Source of the DNA: Costus lasius | Lineage: Eukaryota > Streptophyta > Magnoliopsida > Zingiberales > Costaceae | NCBI GenBank assembly: GCA_027563935.2 | Contig: JANVAS020000203.1 | Location: 9,052,001-9,116,000, forward strand | DNA length: 64,000 nt | Direction of reading: 5' to 3' | Part shown: in pieces, positions 35,267-44,523 of the stretch | How the letters are laid out: each line of letters opens with the position of its first letter | Numbering within the stretch: the stretch's first letter is position 1 | Position numbers and translations under genes: made by a program | The notes under the pieces: model-generated | Told to the model about the DNA's origin: nothing | Database searches by the model: none | What the model saw: only the letters and a program-made list of their open reading frames with translations

Positions 35267-36881
35267 TGATGGAGGTGGGATCATTCACAAGTAAGGGTGC
35301 ATTCAAACAACGCTTTAGGAAAATAATTTTTTGTATTTTGGATAAAACCCGAATTTACTCTAACGAAGTTGGAAAATATTTTTTGTATTTTATAAAATAG
35401 AAGAAAACGACACTAAACTATTTAGACTACCAAAAGAAATAGCAATTAAACTACCAATTGAAAGACTAGTAGGAATACTCACAGTGCGATCCTTGAGCAT
35501 AGAAGGATCGTATCGTCCCGATCTTCAATGGTCCTACTCTGATGGAAGGTATTGCATCATTACAAACAAACACATACAAACGAGATCCGCACACACCACG
35601 GATTCATATTACAAAGCAAAACTAAGGGGGAGGTTAAGCCTCACAAGTTCCCTTAACACTTTAACTAAAGAGAAAGAGGGGGAAAGAAGGAAGCCTTGCG
35701 CTTAGGGAAAGATTCCTCCAACTCCTTGCGTCACCTTTAAATAAAATTCAGATTAGTGTAGGGACAAGTTCTAGAAATCATAGATGAAAGAGGGGAAAGA
35801 ACTTAGCCGATATTGAAGTCTTGTTGGTGTTGCCTTCATGCTAGCCGAAAGTGAAAGAACTATGAAGAGTCTTTGTTGCTTGCCGAGATCAAGGTGGATG
35901 AGATCCTTTAGAGCCTCGCCAAGAGTAAGTAAAGTCCTTCAAAGGTTGGATGCGTTGAGAGCTTGAGAAGAAGGGGGGGAGAAGGGAAAGGGCTCGGCCC
36001 TTTAGAGGAGAGGGGAGGTAGAAAACTTCTTTAGGCGACACAAGCACCAATGCTAACACAAGGATCTTTTTCACTAGGCAACTAATAGACAAAGAGAGGG
36101 GAGGTTACAATTTATAGGCTCAACAAGCCATGGGCAAGGGTGACATTTCACCCTAGGCGCAAATCACAACATTATGGAGGTAATTAATGCTCAATAAAAA
36201 CATTTCCATCCTCAATTTCGAATTTCAAATTCTTTCTTTCTTGTAGCCGAATTCTCTTGGGCTCCTTCCTCCTTTGCTTGGGTGAAGTGGCGCTTCTTGC
36301 ATTGGATTCATTTGAATTCGAAAAACTTCCTTCAAGATGCATGGGCGGCTAGAGGCTTCCAAAGGTGGCTCCACAAATTGGGGATCTAGATGTTGATCCC
36401 TTGATTTGTGGATCTAGATTGATCCTTGATGGCTAGGCGCATTGATGGCTCTTCACTTGGCAATTTGTGGGCTGGTTTCTCTCATTCGAAATCTTCTTCA
36501 CATTAGGTGGCGCCTTGGTTAATTTGGAAGGTGGAGTTGCATTCATTGTAAGCCCTTTCAACTTGAAGTCTTTAGTTGAAGTAGTTGAAGTGCCTCCTTC
36601 CATAATTGGAGCTTTACTTGAGTGGCTTAGCTTGAGCTTCCTAGCTTCTCTTGAGCTGGGCTATAACCTGCCCAATTATTGACACAAAACCCAGTAGACT
36701 ATTCTAGGAAGTAATGCATGACCAAATAAGGAAACTACACAATGCACTAGGGCTTTTATTCAAGGTAAATAAGGAAACTACCAATAAGGAAAGAAAGGTG
36801 ACCTAGGATGAAAAGCCATATCTGAGGGGCTTTCTCCTAGTCCTTCCAGACCTTCTTGGGGCAGGGTTGGCCCCTCCATCA
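35267..36881 (-). repeat. Element D 3' LTR
   Basis: On the + strand this reads TGATGGAGG...CCTCCATCA. It includes the last codons and stop of pol (36803-36881). A TATAAAT box on the minus strand at 36110-36116 marks the probable promoter. The PPT (CCCGGGGAGAAA on the minus strand) adjoins it at 36882. Confidence 0.93.
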
Positions 36882-37108
36882 TTTCTCCCCGGGTGGGAAG
36901 AATTCTCCTCTGAAGAATTATCCATGTACCCTTGGAGTAATTCCGGAGCGGCCTGTGCCAACTCTTCTTCGGGAAGCCAAGCCTCCTCACCCGACGTAAA
37001 TTGAACACGGTAAAACACTTGTACCTTGTCTGGGGTGAGTCGGGTCTGATCTTCAAGTATGCTCTGTAGTTCAGGCCTGTCAGTCAACTCCTCGATGTGC
37101 ACCGGCTC
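36803..37108 (-). pseudogene. Element D pol C-terminus with chromodomain-like tail
   Basis: About 101 codons continue D's pol in frame beyond copia G. The segment FYRVQF-x5-EEAWLPEEEL-x2-AAPELLQGY resembles the end of a chromodomain, followed by a basic RRSGRTRRK tail. The PPT is part of the coding sequence (HPGRNDGG), and the final ~25 residues lie inside the 3' LTR. E has the same arrangement. Confidence 0.85.
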
Positions 37109-38828
37109 TGTTGGGGTATGCCCTTAAGGCTAATGTTTGAGGCCTTGGGATTGTATAAGTATCATGTAATAAACTCTTAAGTTTATAATAAGGCATGGTT
37201 GTTATTCAGGTTGTTACCTTGTCTGCTGTAATAAGTGTACTTCTGAATAATGTCTCAAAGCTGTTCAGCTAGGCTGACAGGCTATAAGTCCTTAGTCGAG
37301 ATATCTTGGTGAACATGAGACAGCCTTGATATGATGGAGACTAATATGAGTGCTAATCTTATAGGATGCTTCGAGCATGGAATAAGATGTAGACTCATGG
37401 GTACATTGGATGTACTGGACAGACCCTACTGGGATATTGCATTGCTTGTCACAATGTGAATGATCCCTGTAAGCAGCAAGTGGCACATGTCCTTTGACTT
37501 GAGATCACTTGTGTTTCTAAATGATGATTGTCATTGTTTTGAGGTAGTTCAATATCATTTGAAATATAATGATTATAGACTATCTTGGATGGTGAGCTTG
37601 AATCAGGTTAGGGCACTAGTGATAGATAAAGGATTGCCGTCTCCTTGTTTAAGGAGTGTGATGTTCTAAAGGCCCCCCTATATGAGATGATTGAGGTAGT
37701 GTATGGCCATACCCAGATGACTATGTGCATCTGATCTAATCATGCTCATCGTATTGGAGTTACAAGCTTGACATGCTTGTCCAATAAGAACATCCAGTGG
37801 CAAAGGACATATGTGTGCCTTGTGAGTTTTGATTCACACTTGTGTCATGGTTTGGGTGTAGTCTTGGAAGACTATTTCCTTTATATCGGGAGACAGTGAT
37901 GTGTTGCTAGATACCCCTCACTGATCGTGATAACGTAAGTTGTCGTTACCGACATTTAAAGGAAACCCTTAGGGTCGCACAATTTGATGATATGGCTTTC
38001 TTGAGTCAGATCGTGTGGACTGAATTGTATGGGTTCAGTTTAAAGGGGTTTAATCTCTGATTGCAAGTGAGATCTAGCCTGATCATGTTTGATTGATTAG
38101 GGCTTTAGATCGGTAAGCTTCGATCGAGAGAGATGATGCTAGATCGGTGAGATCAGGAGCATCAGGAGATGAACGGCTAGATCATGAGCCATTTGGTTCA
38201 TAGAGGGTCTAGACCATGCCTTGGCTTGGCTTGGTTTGAGTTTGGTCTTTGGGCCAAATCGAATTGAACCAAAGCATGAACCGGTTCACTAGGTGAACGC
38301 ATGGTTCATCAAGAGGGGCGTTTTGGCGTTGGAGAGTGGCTTCATGACTTTCCATTTTGGGAAGTCATGTAACGTCATTTGTCTTGATGTCGCCGAAGTG
38401 CATTTGCTCTCTTGTCTTTGCGTTTTGTTTTTGGAAAAAGTGAGCTTGCTTGCCATCTCGTGTGGAAGGAAGTGGACGACAAGAACAAGCGCTCGGCGAA
38501 GGAAACTTCTCCATCATCCTAACATTCGATCAAGGACACCTTGCGCATCCTTGCTAGCACAAGGAGATCCAAGGAGAAGCCATCTTCTCTTGTGTGTGAT
38601 TATCTTCGGAGAAGGGGCACTTGCGCCTTTGCTTCCAAAGCTCCATCTAAACCGAGATGGCTATGGTATGAGTCTCAACTTCACCAAGTTGAACATATGT
38701 TTATGCTAAGATTCTTGAAAACCTTTTGCTTCCGCTTGCAATGGTGATGCGCCACCCCTTTAAGGTTTTCGCCCCCCTCTTGAAAGGGATTTTGTTTACT
38801 TGCGCTCCCCCATGAAGGGGACACTTCA
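37109..38828 (+). repeat. Element G 5' LTR
   Basis: The LTR starts TGTTGGGG and ends GACACTTCA. It holds the hairpin GATAAC-GTAA-GTTGTC (37929-37944), an 11-bp-arm palindrome (38343-38369, arms CATGACTTTCC/GGGAAGTCATG with one G:T pair), the U5 exon motif ATG-GCT-ATG (38657-38665) with donor GTATGA, and CCCCC...GGGG stems beside the terminus. Confidence 0.96.
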
Positions 38829-38830
38829 AT

Positions 38831-38842
38831 TGGTATCAGAGC
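38831..38842 (+). other. Element G primer-binding site
   Basis: TGGTATCAGAGC, two nucleotides past the LTR end, is complementary to the initiator-Met tRNA 3' end. Confidence 0.93.
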
Positions 38843-39156
38843 GCCGGTTGAAGCATAATCATATGATTGCTTGATATACTATGTGATCCATGTTTGCGCA
38901 TCTACATGTATGTTGATCTTGTTTGACATATGTTATCTCTTCATGCGAGTATGCTAGATAATAGTATGTTTATATTTGCGCATGTATGAGAGTTATGTTG
39001 ATTGGCGCATATATGTTGGTTGCGGTTATACCATGTTGTTGTTGTTTTTCTAAAACCTAAATGACATGCGCGCCCAACTAGATCTAAGAAGTACCTATTG
39101 TAAACCCTTAGATGGGTTGATGGGGTTGAAAGCTTCATCTAGAATGGATCAAACTA

Positions 39157-39168
39157 GTCTGATCAGAC
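39157..39168 (+). other. Leader palindrome GTCTGATCAGAC
   Basis: This perfect 12-nt palindrome lies about 330 nt downstream of the PBS. It recurs at 17321-17332 (A), 28312-28323 (B) and 13500-13511 (C). A self-complementary loop is what a retroviral-type dimerisation site would need; that role is inferred. Confidence 0.5.
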
Positions 39169-40087
39169 CATCTGACAGCCTAGATGGGTTGACCAGATAG
39201 CACCTGTGCGCGAGCACGAGGTGGCTATAGGTCGACTGCATCCAAGGCGTGTAGCGAGGTCTGATTGAGACAACTTCTGAACACACTTGAGTTAGGCCCG
39301 GGGTCACACCCGCTTGCCAAAACTCATGAGGGTGGTTCAGCCCTTGGCGCATGCATGGTTGACCATCAGGTCAACTCGGGTCAGTTAGGACTCGGTGCAT
39401 GCAAGGGAAAAGGATCTATCTAGATGGATGAGTGGATCCCTATCAATGGACCATTGTAAGGTTGTAGGGCACATAAGGAAATTAAAAGTGATGCCTATGG
39501 GGTTTTCAAAATTTTAATTTCTTGATTGGATCACATGATGATTGAAACTATATGCTTGTTTATTTACTCTTATGTGGGTTGCCCTATTGTGTGCTGTGCT
39601 GGGGCCTGTGAGCCTGGATTTAAAATTGTAAATTAATTTGTGATCTGCGAATCACATTGTACTTAATTTATAATGTATTGTTGACCTGCGAGTCAACCTT
39701 GTCTAGATAGATCAAAAATGTATTTTGATTAGACAAGAGCACAAAGGCACACATCCAAGAGGAGCATTCACCTGGTGGCGCACCTGAGGTGCTCTTGGCG
39801 CTAGAGCCCTAGGTTGGACCAGATGTGAGGCCAAGGAGCTCAAGTGAAGACTTAAGTAAAATTAAGGTCTTACTAGGGTTCATGGGCTTTTACCACATAA
39901 GATCATGCTTTCTACTTATTGCTAATAATTAGAATTGCATGTTTAAGTTTATCTTCTGCTATAGCCATAGGACATGCCTGATAGTAAGAAGATAAAAGAC
40001 CGTTAAAATCCAACGCTAATATATCAAGCTCGTAAGCCTTCTGACGCGAAACCTCACCGTTCTGACTATCGTTGGAGCCGTGTTGAA

Positions 40088-40309
40088 CCCACTCAGTGGG
40101 CACGTCCATCTATCTTCAGACGGTGCTGGATTACACCTGCGTGTTACAGAGCAGGGATTTATCCCTTCTCGTTGCTCAGCATAGCACGTGGTGGTCCAGG
40201 GAGTAGGTCAGGTCAGCTTGACCATGTAGACTACATATGTGGCGCATATGGTAGCACATGGAGGCAGCCATCTCTGGGATCAGAGACAGTGTTGTACCAA
40301 CTCAGTTGG
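40088..40309 (+). other. Pair of co-varying palindromic hairpins, leader of G
   Basis: CCCACT-C-AGTGGG (40088-40100) and CCAACT-C-AGTTGG (40297-40309) match the pair in A. They are kept although much of the surrounding leader differs. Confidence 0.6.
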
Positions 40310-40618
40310 CACAGTCTGCTGGATTGCCAAGATGAAGGGGAATCGCACGGGTTGGGCGATTGGCTGGGACAGCCTACCAGAAATTAGTGCTTGTCATCTC
40401 TGTGCATCTTATCTCGCTTGAGCGGGACGCGGAGACCAAGTATGAAATCTGGATCCCATCTCACTAAAAGAGTGTTACTCTTTCGGACTGTTTACTGGAT
40501 TTTTCAGTCAGACAAAATAGTGAGAAAAGAATCTTTCTTAAGTCCTGGATTGATTCTGAAACATTGATACTGACCTTGCTGTTCTTGCCTGTTGTAGATT
40601 CCTGCAGCAACGAACACC

Positions 40619-43600
40619 ATGAGCTTCAATGTGCGATCCCTACTGGAAAGGGAGAAGTTTGCTGGGCCGAACTTCTCTGACTGGTTCGGACACCTTAAGA
40701 TTGTTCTTAAGGCAGAGAGGAAACTGTATGTCCTCGAGACGGCGATACCGCCGCAGCCCGCTCCGAACGCCGCAAGGGCGGTTCGGGATGCCTACGAAAA
40801 GCACGTCAATGATAGCATTGATGTCGCTTGCCTGATGCTAGCGTCTATGACGCCACCGCTGCAGCGTCAGCATGAGGATATGTCGGCTATAGAAATTATA
40901 GCGAACCTCAAGATGCTGTATGCTGCACAGGCGAGGACTGAGCGCTATAATCTGACGAAGCTCTTCTTTCAGAGCAAACTGGCTGAGGGGAGCCCAGTGG
41001 GAGCTCATGTGCTCAAGATGATTGGGCACAAGGAGGCTCTAGAGAAACTGGGGCATACCGTCAACCAGGAGCTTGCTGTGGACATTATTCTACAGTCTCT
41101 TCCGCCTTCTTTCGATGCGTTCATCATTAATTTTAATATGAACAAAATCGATTGTACGCCGGCAGAGCTGCTGAATATGCTCTTGACAACTGAGGAAACT
41201 CTGAAGGGTAAGCCTTCAACCTCTGTCTTAATGGTTCCTTCAAGGAACAAGAAGAAGGGGAAGAAGGGCAAGACCCCTGTCAAGAATTACAGCAAGGCCC
41301 TGAAACAGAAGGTGAAGCGGTCGAAGGACAACAGGTGTTTCCACTGTGGCCAGCTGGGTCACTGGAAAAAGGACTGTAAAGCGCTCCAAGGAGATAAGAG
41401 GGGAAGCATCGCTTCTGGCTCAGGTATATATGTGACTGAGGTCATGTTATCTTCTTCTACCATTTCATGGGTGTTGGACACCGCATGTGGAGTTCACATT
41501 TGTTCAAATGTGCAGGAACTCAAGAGAAGAAGGCAGGTGGGACAGCATGAGGTAGACCTACGAGTTGGAAACGGGGCACGGGTTGCTGCTGTTGCTGTAG
41601 GAGACTATTTCATTACTTTACCATCTGGCATTGTATTAGAATTGAACAATTGTTATTTTGTACCAAGTATCACCAAGAATATTATCTCCATTCCTGCTCT
41701 AGTCAGGAAAGGATTTGCCTTTGAATGCAAGATTTCAAAGTGTGTTTTAACTTTTGATAATATTGTGTATGCGACTGGTTCAATTAACAATGGGTTATAC
41801 ATGTTGGACATGGAAAATTCGATACAAAACATTGATAATAAGAAAGCCAAGTATGCTGATGACAGCACCTTGCTATGGCATAGTCGTTTAGGCCATATAA
41901 ACGAGAAGCGCATTAAGCGGTTGCATGATCATGGACTGCTGGGATCATTCTCCTATGAGGAGATTGATACATGCAAAGCTTGTTTGATGGGTAAAATGAT
42001 GAAGTCTCCTTTTCTTCACAAAGGGCAAAGGACTTCAGGTTTACTGGACCTTATACACAGTGATGTGTGTGGGCCATTTAGTAAACATGCCAGAGGTGGC
42101 TATCAGTACTTCATTACCTTTACTGATGATTTCAGTAGGTATGGGTATGTCTATTTAATGAGACATAAAAGTGAATCTTTTGACAAGTTCAAAGAGTTCA
42201 AAAATGAAGTACAAAATCAGCTAGGCCGAAATATCAAGGCACTTCGTTCTGATCGAGGTGGTGAATACCTGAGTCATGCGTTTACTGACTATCTGAAGGA
42301 GTGTGGGATTATCTCACAGCTCACTCCGCCAGGAACACCGCAGTGGAATGGTGTGTCCGAGAGGAGAAATAGAACGTTACTTGATATGGTTCGTTCTATG
42401 ATGAGTCAGGCTACTCTTCCATATTCCTTTTGGGGTTTTGCACTGGAAACAGCTGCAAAGGTACTAAACCGAGTGCCATCCAAGGCAGTTTCAAAGACGC
42501 CATATGAGTTATGGTATGGGAAACAGCCTAGCTTGACATTTATCAGGATCTGGGGTTGCGAGGCTTATGTCAAAAAGCTCGCCTCTGGGAAACTAGAAAG
42601 CAGATCTGAGAAATGTATCTTTGTCGGTTACCCTAAGGAAACTAAGGGTTATTATTTCTACGATCCCAAAGAGAACAAGGTTTTTGTTGCTCGGACGGCC
42701 ATATTTCTTGAGAAGGAGTTTCTTCTGCAAGAGGCCAGTGGGAGAGAAATAAAGCTGGATGAGATTCCAGAGGAAGGACAAAGTAGTCAAGCAGAGTTGG
42801 ATGAGCCTGAGCCGGTAGATCAGGTTATTGAACAACCTGAGGCTCAGATATCACGGGAACCGCGAAGATCGGGTAGGATCCGTCGACAGCCTGAGCGCTA
42901 TGACGGAGTCTACATCATTGATAATGATGAACCCCTAACTTATGCGGATGCGGTCAGTGGACCGGAGTCAGCTAGATGGCTTGATGCTATGCGAGCCGAG
43001 ATGGACTCCATGTCAGATAACCAAGTCTGGGATTTGGTTGATCCGCCTCCGGGAGTAATCCCTATAGGCTGTAAATGGATCTTCAAGAAGAAGATTGACA
43101 TGGATGGTAACGTGGTTACCTATAAAGGCAGACTAGTTGCGAAAGGTTTCAAACAAATCTACGGGATAGATTATGATGAAACTTTCTCTCCTGTAGCCAT
43201 GTTTAAGTCTATTCGGATTCTTTTCGCGATAGCAGCATATTACGACTATGAGATCTGGCAGATGGATGTGAAAACAGCTTTCCTTAATGGAAATCTGGAT
43301 GAGGATGTGTATATGACACAACCTGAGGGTTTCACTAATCCAGCAGATCGTCATAAAATATGCAAGTTAAAGAAGTCCATTTATGGACTTAAACAAGCAT
43401 CAAGAAGCTGGAACATTCGTTTTGATGAATCAATCTCTGAGTTTGGTTTCATCAACAACGAGGATGACCCGTGTGTATATAAGAGGTTTAGTGGGAGCGT
43501 GATTACATTCCTAATCCTCTACGTCGATGATATCTTGATCATTGGAAATGATATTCCTGAACTGCATGCTGTTAAAGCATGGTTAGGAAAATGTTTCCAG

Positions 43601-44503
43601 ATGAAAGATTTGGGAGAAGCAGCCTATGTACTAGGTGTGAAGATCTACAGGGATAGATCTAAGAGGCTTCTCGGGCTGTGCCAGAGTACTTACATCGATA
43701 AGGTCCTGGAGAGATTCCATTTAGAGAATTCTAAACGTGGATATCTTCCAGTCAGACATGGTCTGAATCTTTCAAAGAGTCAGTGTCCACAAACACAGAC
43801 TGAGAAAGATGAAATGGACAATACGCCTTATGCTTCGGCTATTGGGTCCATTATGTATGCGATGTTGTGTACTCGCCCAGACGTCGCTTACGGGTTAAGC
43901 GTGACCAGTCGATTCCAAAGTAATCCAGGTTTGGCGCACTGGATTGCGGTCAAGAACATCTTAAAATATCTGCGGAGGACCAAAGATATGTTCTTGATAT
44001 ATGGTGGTCAGGAAGAACTCAGTATAGAGGGATATACTGACGCTTCGTTCCAGTCGGACCAGGATGATTTCCGATCGCAATCAGGCTATGTTTTTAGCTT
44101 GAATGGTGGAGCAGTGGTGTGGAAGAGTTTCAAACAGTCTACTGTTGCTGATTCCACAACTGAAGCCGAGTATGTTGCAGCCTCGGAAGCATCCAAGGAG
44201 GCAGTGTGGATTCGTAAGTTCGTGAGAGAACTTGGTGTCGTTCCTTCGAGTGCTGATCCTTTGGTTATCTTCTGTGATAACACTGGAGCAATCGCACAAG
44301 CAAAGGAACCACGGTCGCACCAGAAGTCCAAGCACATACAGAGACGGTTTCACTTGATCCGGGAGATCATTGATCGAGGCGAGATCAAGATTTGCAAGGT
44401 TCATACAGATGACAATCTGGCAGACCCGCTTACCAAGCCTCTGGCGCAGCAGAAGCATGAGAAGCACTGTAATAATATGGGTTTGAGATTTCTCAACCAT
44501 TAG
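40619..44503 (+). CDS. Element G gag-pol polyprotein (Ty1/copia), 1294 aa
   Basis: The single open frame encodes, in order: Gag (1-235) with the CCHC knuckle C240/C243/H248/C253; protease with D287-T288-A289; integrase H421/H426/C452/C455 and catalytic D482, D545, E581; RT with D883 and Y968-V-D-D971; and RNase H with D1141, the TEAEY glutamates (1182-1184) and D1220. Length and order are those of a complete copia polyprotein. The protease triad is D-T-A, not D-T/S-G, in every copy here, so this is a lineage trait. The ATG at 40619 is used for the unspliced mRNA; the predicted spliced mRNA would start in the LTR. No lesion is visible, so the element could be autonomous. Confidence 0.96.
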   Translation: MSFNVRSLLEREKFAGPNFSDWFGHLKIVLKAERKLYVLETAIPPQPAPNAARAVRDAYEKHVNDSIDVACLMLASMTPPLQRQHEDMSAIEIIANLKMLYAAQARTERYNLTKLFFQSKLAEGSPVGAHVLKMIGHKEALEKLGHTVNQELAVDIILQSLPPSFDAFIINFNMNKIDCTPAELLNMLLTTEETLKGKPSTSVLMVPSRNKKKGKKGKTPVKNYSKALKQKVKRSKDNRCFHCGQLGHWKKDCKALQGDKRGSIASGSGIYVTEVMLSSSTISWVLDTACGVHICSNVQELKRRRQVGQHEVDLRVGNGARVAAVAVGDYFITLPSGIVLELNNCYFVPSITKNIISIPALVRKGFAFECKISKCVLTFDNIVYATGSINNGLYMLDMENSIQNIDNKKAKYADDSTLLWHSRLGHINEKRIKRLHDHGLLGSFSYEEIDTCKACLMGKMMKSPFLHKGQRTSGLLDLIHSDVCGPFSKHARGGYQYFITFTDDFSRYGYVYLMRHKSESFDKFKEFKNEVQNQLGRNIKALRSDRGGEYLSHAFTDYLKECGIISQLTPPGTPQWNGVSERRNRTLLDMVRSMMSQATLPYSFWGFALETAAKVLNRVPSKAVSKTPYELWYGKQPSLTFIRIWGCEAYVKKLASGKLESRSEKCIFVGYPKETKGYYFYDPKENKVFVARTAIFLEKEFLLQEASGREIKLDEIPEEGQSSQAELDEPEPVDQVIEQPEAQISREPRRSGRIRRQPERYDGVYIIDNDEPLTYADAVSGPESARWLDAMRAEMDSMSDNQVWDLVDPPPGVIPIGCKWIFKKKIDMDGNVVTYKGRLVAKGFKQIYGIDYDETFSPVAMFKSIRILFAIAAYYDYEIWQMDVKTAFLNGNLDEDVYMTQPEGFTNPADRHKICKLKKSIYGLKQASRSWNIRFDESISEFGFINNEDDPCVYKRFSGSVITFLILYVDDILIIGNDIPELHAVKAWLGKCFQMKDLGEAAYVLGVKIYRDRSKRLLGLCQSTYIDKVLERFHLENSKRGYLPVRHGLNLSKSQCPQTQTEKDEMDNTPYASAIGSIMYAMLCTRPDVAYGLSVTSRFQSNPGLAHWIAVKNILKYLRRTKDMFLIYGGQEELSIEGYTDASFQSDQDDFRSQSGYVFSLNGGAVVWKSFKQSTVADSTTEAEYVAASEASKEAVWIRKFVRELGVVPSSADPLVIFCDNTGAIAQAKEPRSHQKSKHIQRRFHLIREIIDRGEIKICKVHTDDNLADPLTKPLAQQKHEKHCNNMGLRFLNH

Positions 44504-44523
44504 ATTAAGTGCAAGTGGGAGAT

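Larger units (their letters stand above)
38666..40597 (+). other. Predicted leader intron of element G
   Basis: GTATGA at 38666 follows ATG-GCT-ATG. TACTGAC is at 40568-40574 and the acceptor TTGTAG ends at 40597. The length is 1,932 bp. The 21 nt from 40598 to 40618 keep the LTR ATG in frame with the gag ATG at 40619. This copy is young and intact, so it is the best one for testing. Confidence 0.7.

Noticed and set aside
35484..36092. Host exons in the gypsy D LTR (frames of 66-73 codons).
   Set aside because: The same frames recur in the other D LTR (51043-51651). They belong to the LTR, not to a host gene.
38293..38709. 138-codon frame in both LTRs of G.
   Set aside because: It covers the palindrome and the U5 mini-exon, is not kept in A, B, C or H, and has no recognisable domain. 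Only its overlap with the ATG-GCT-ATG motif matters.
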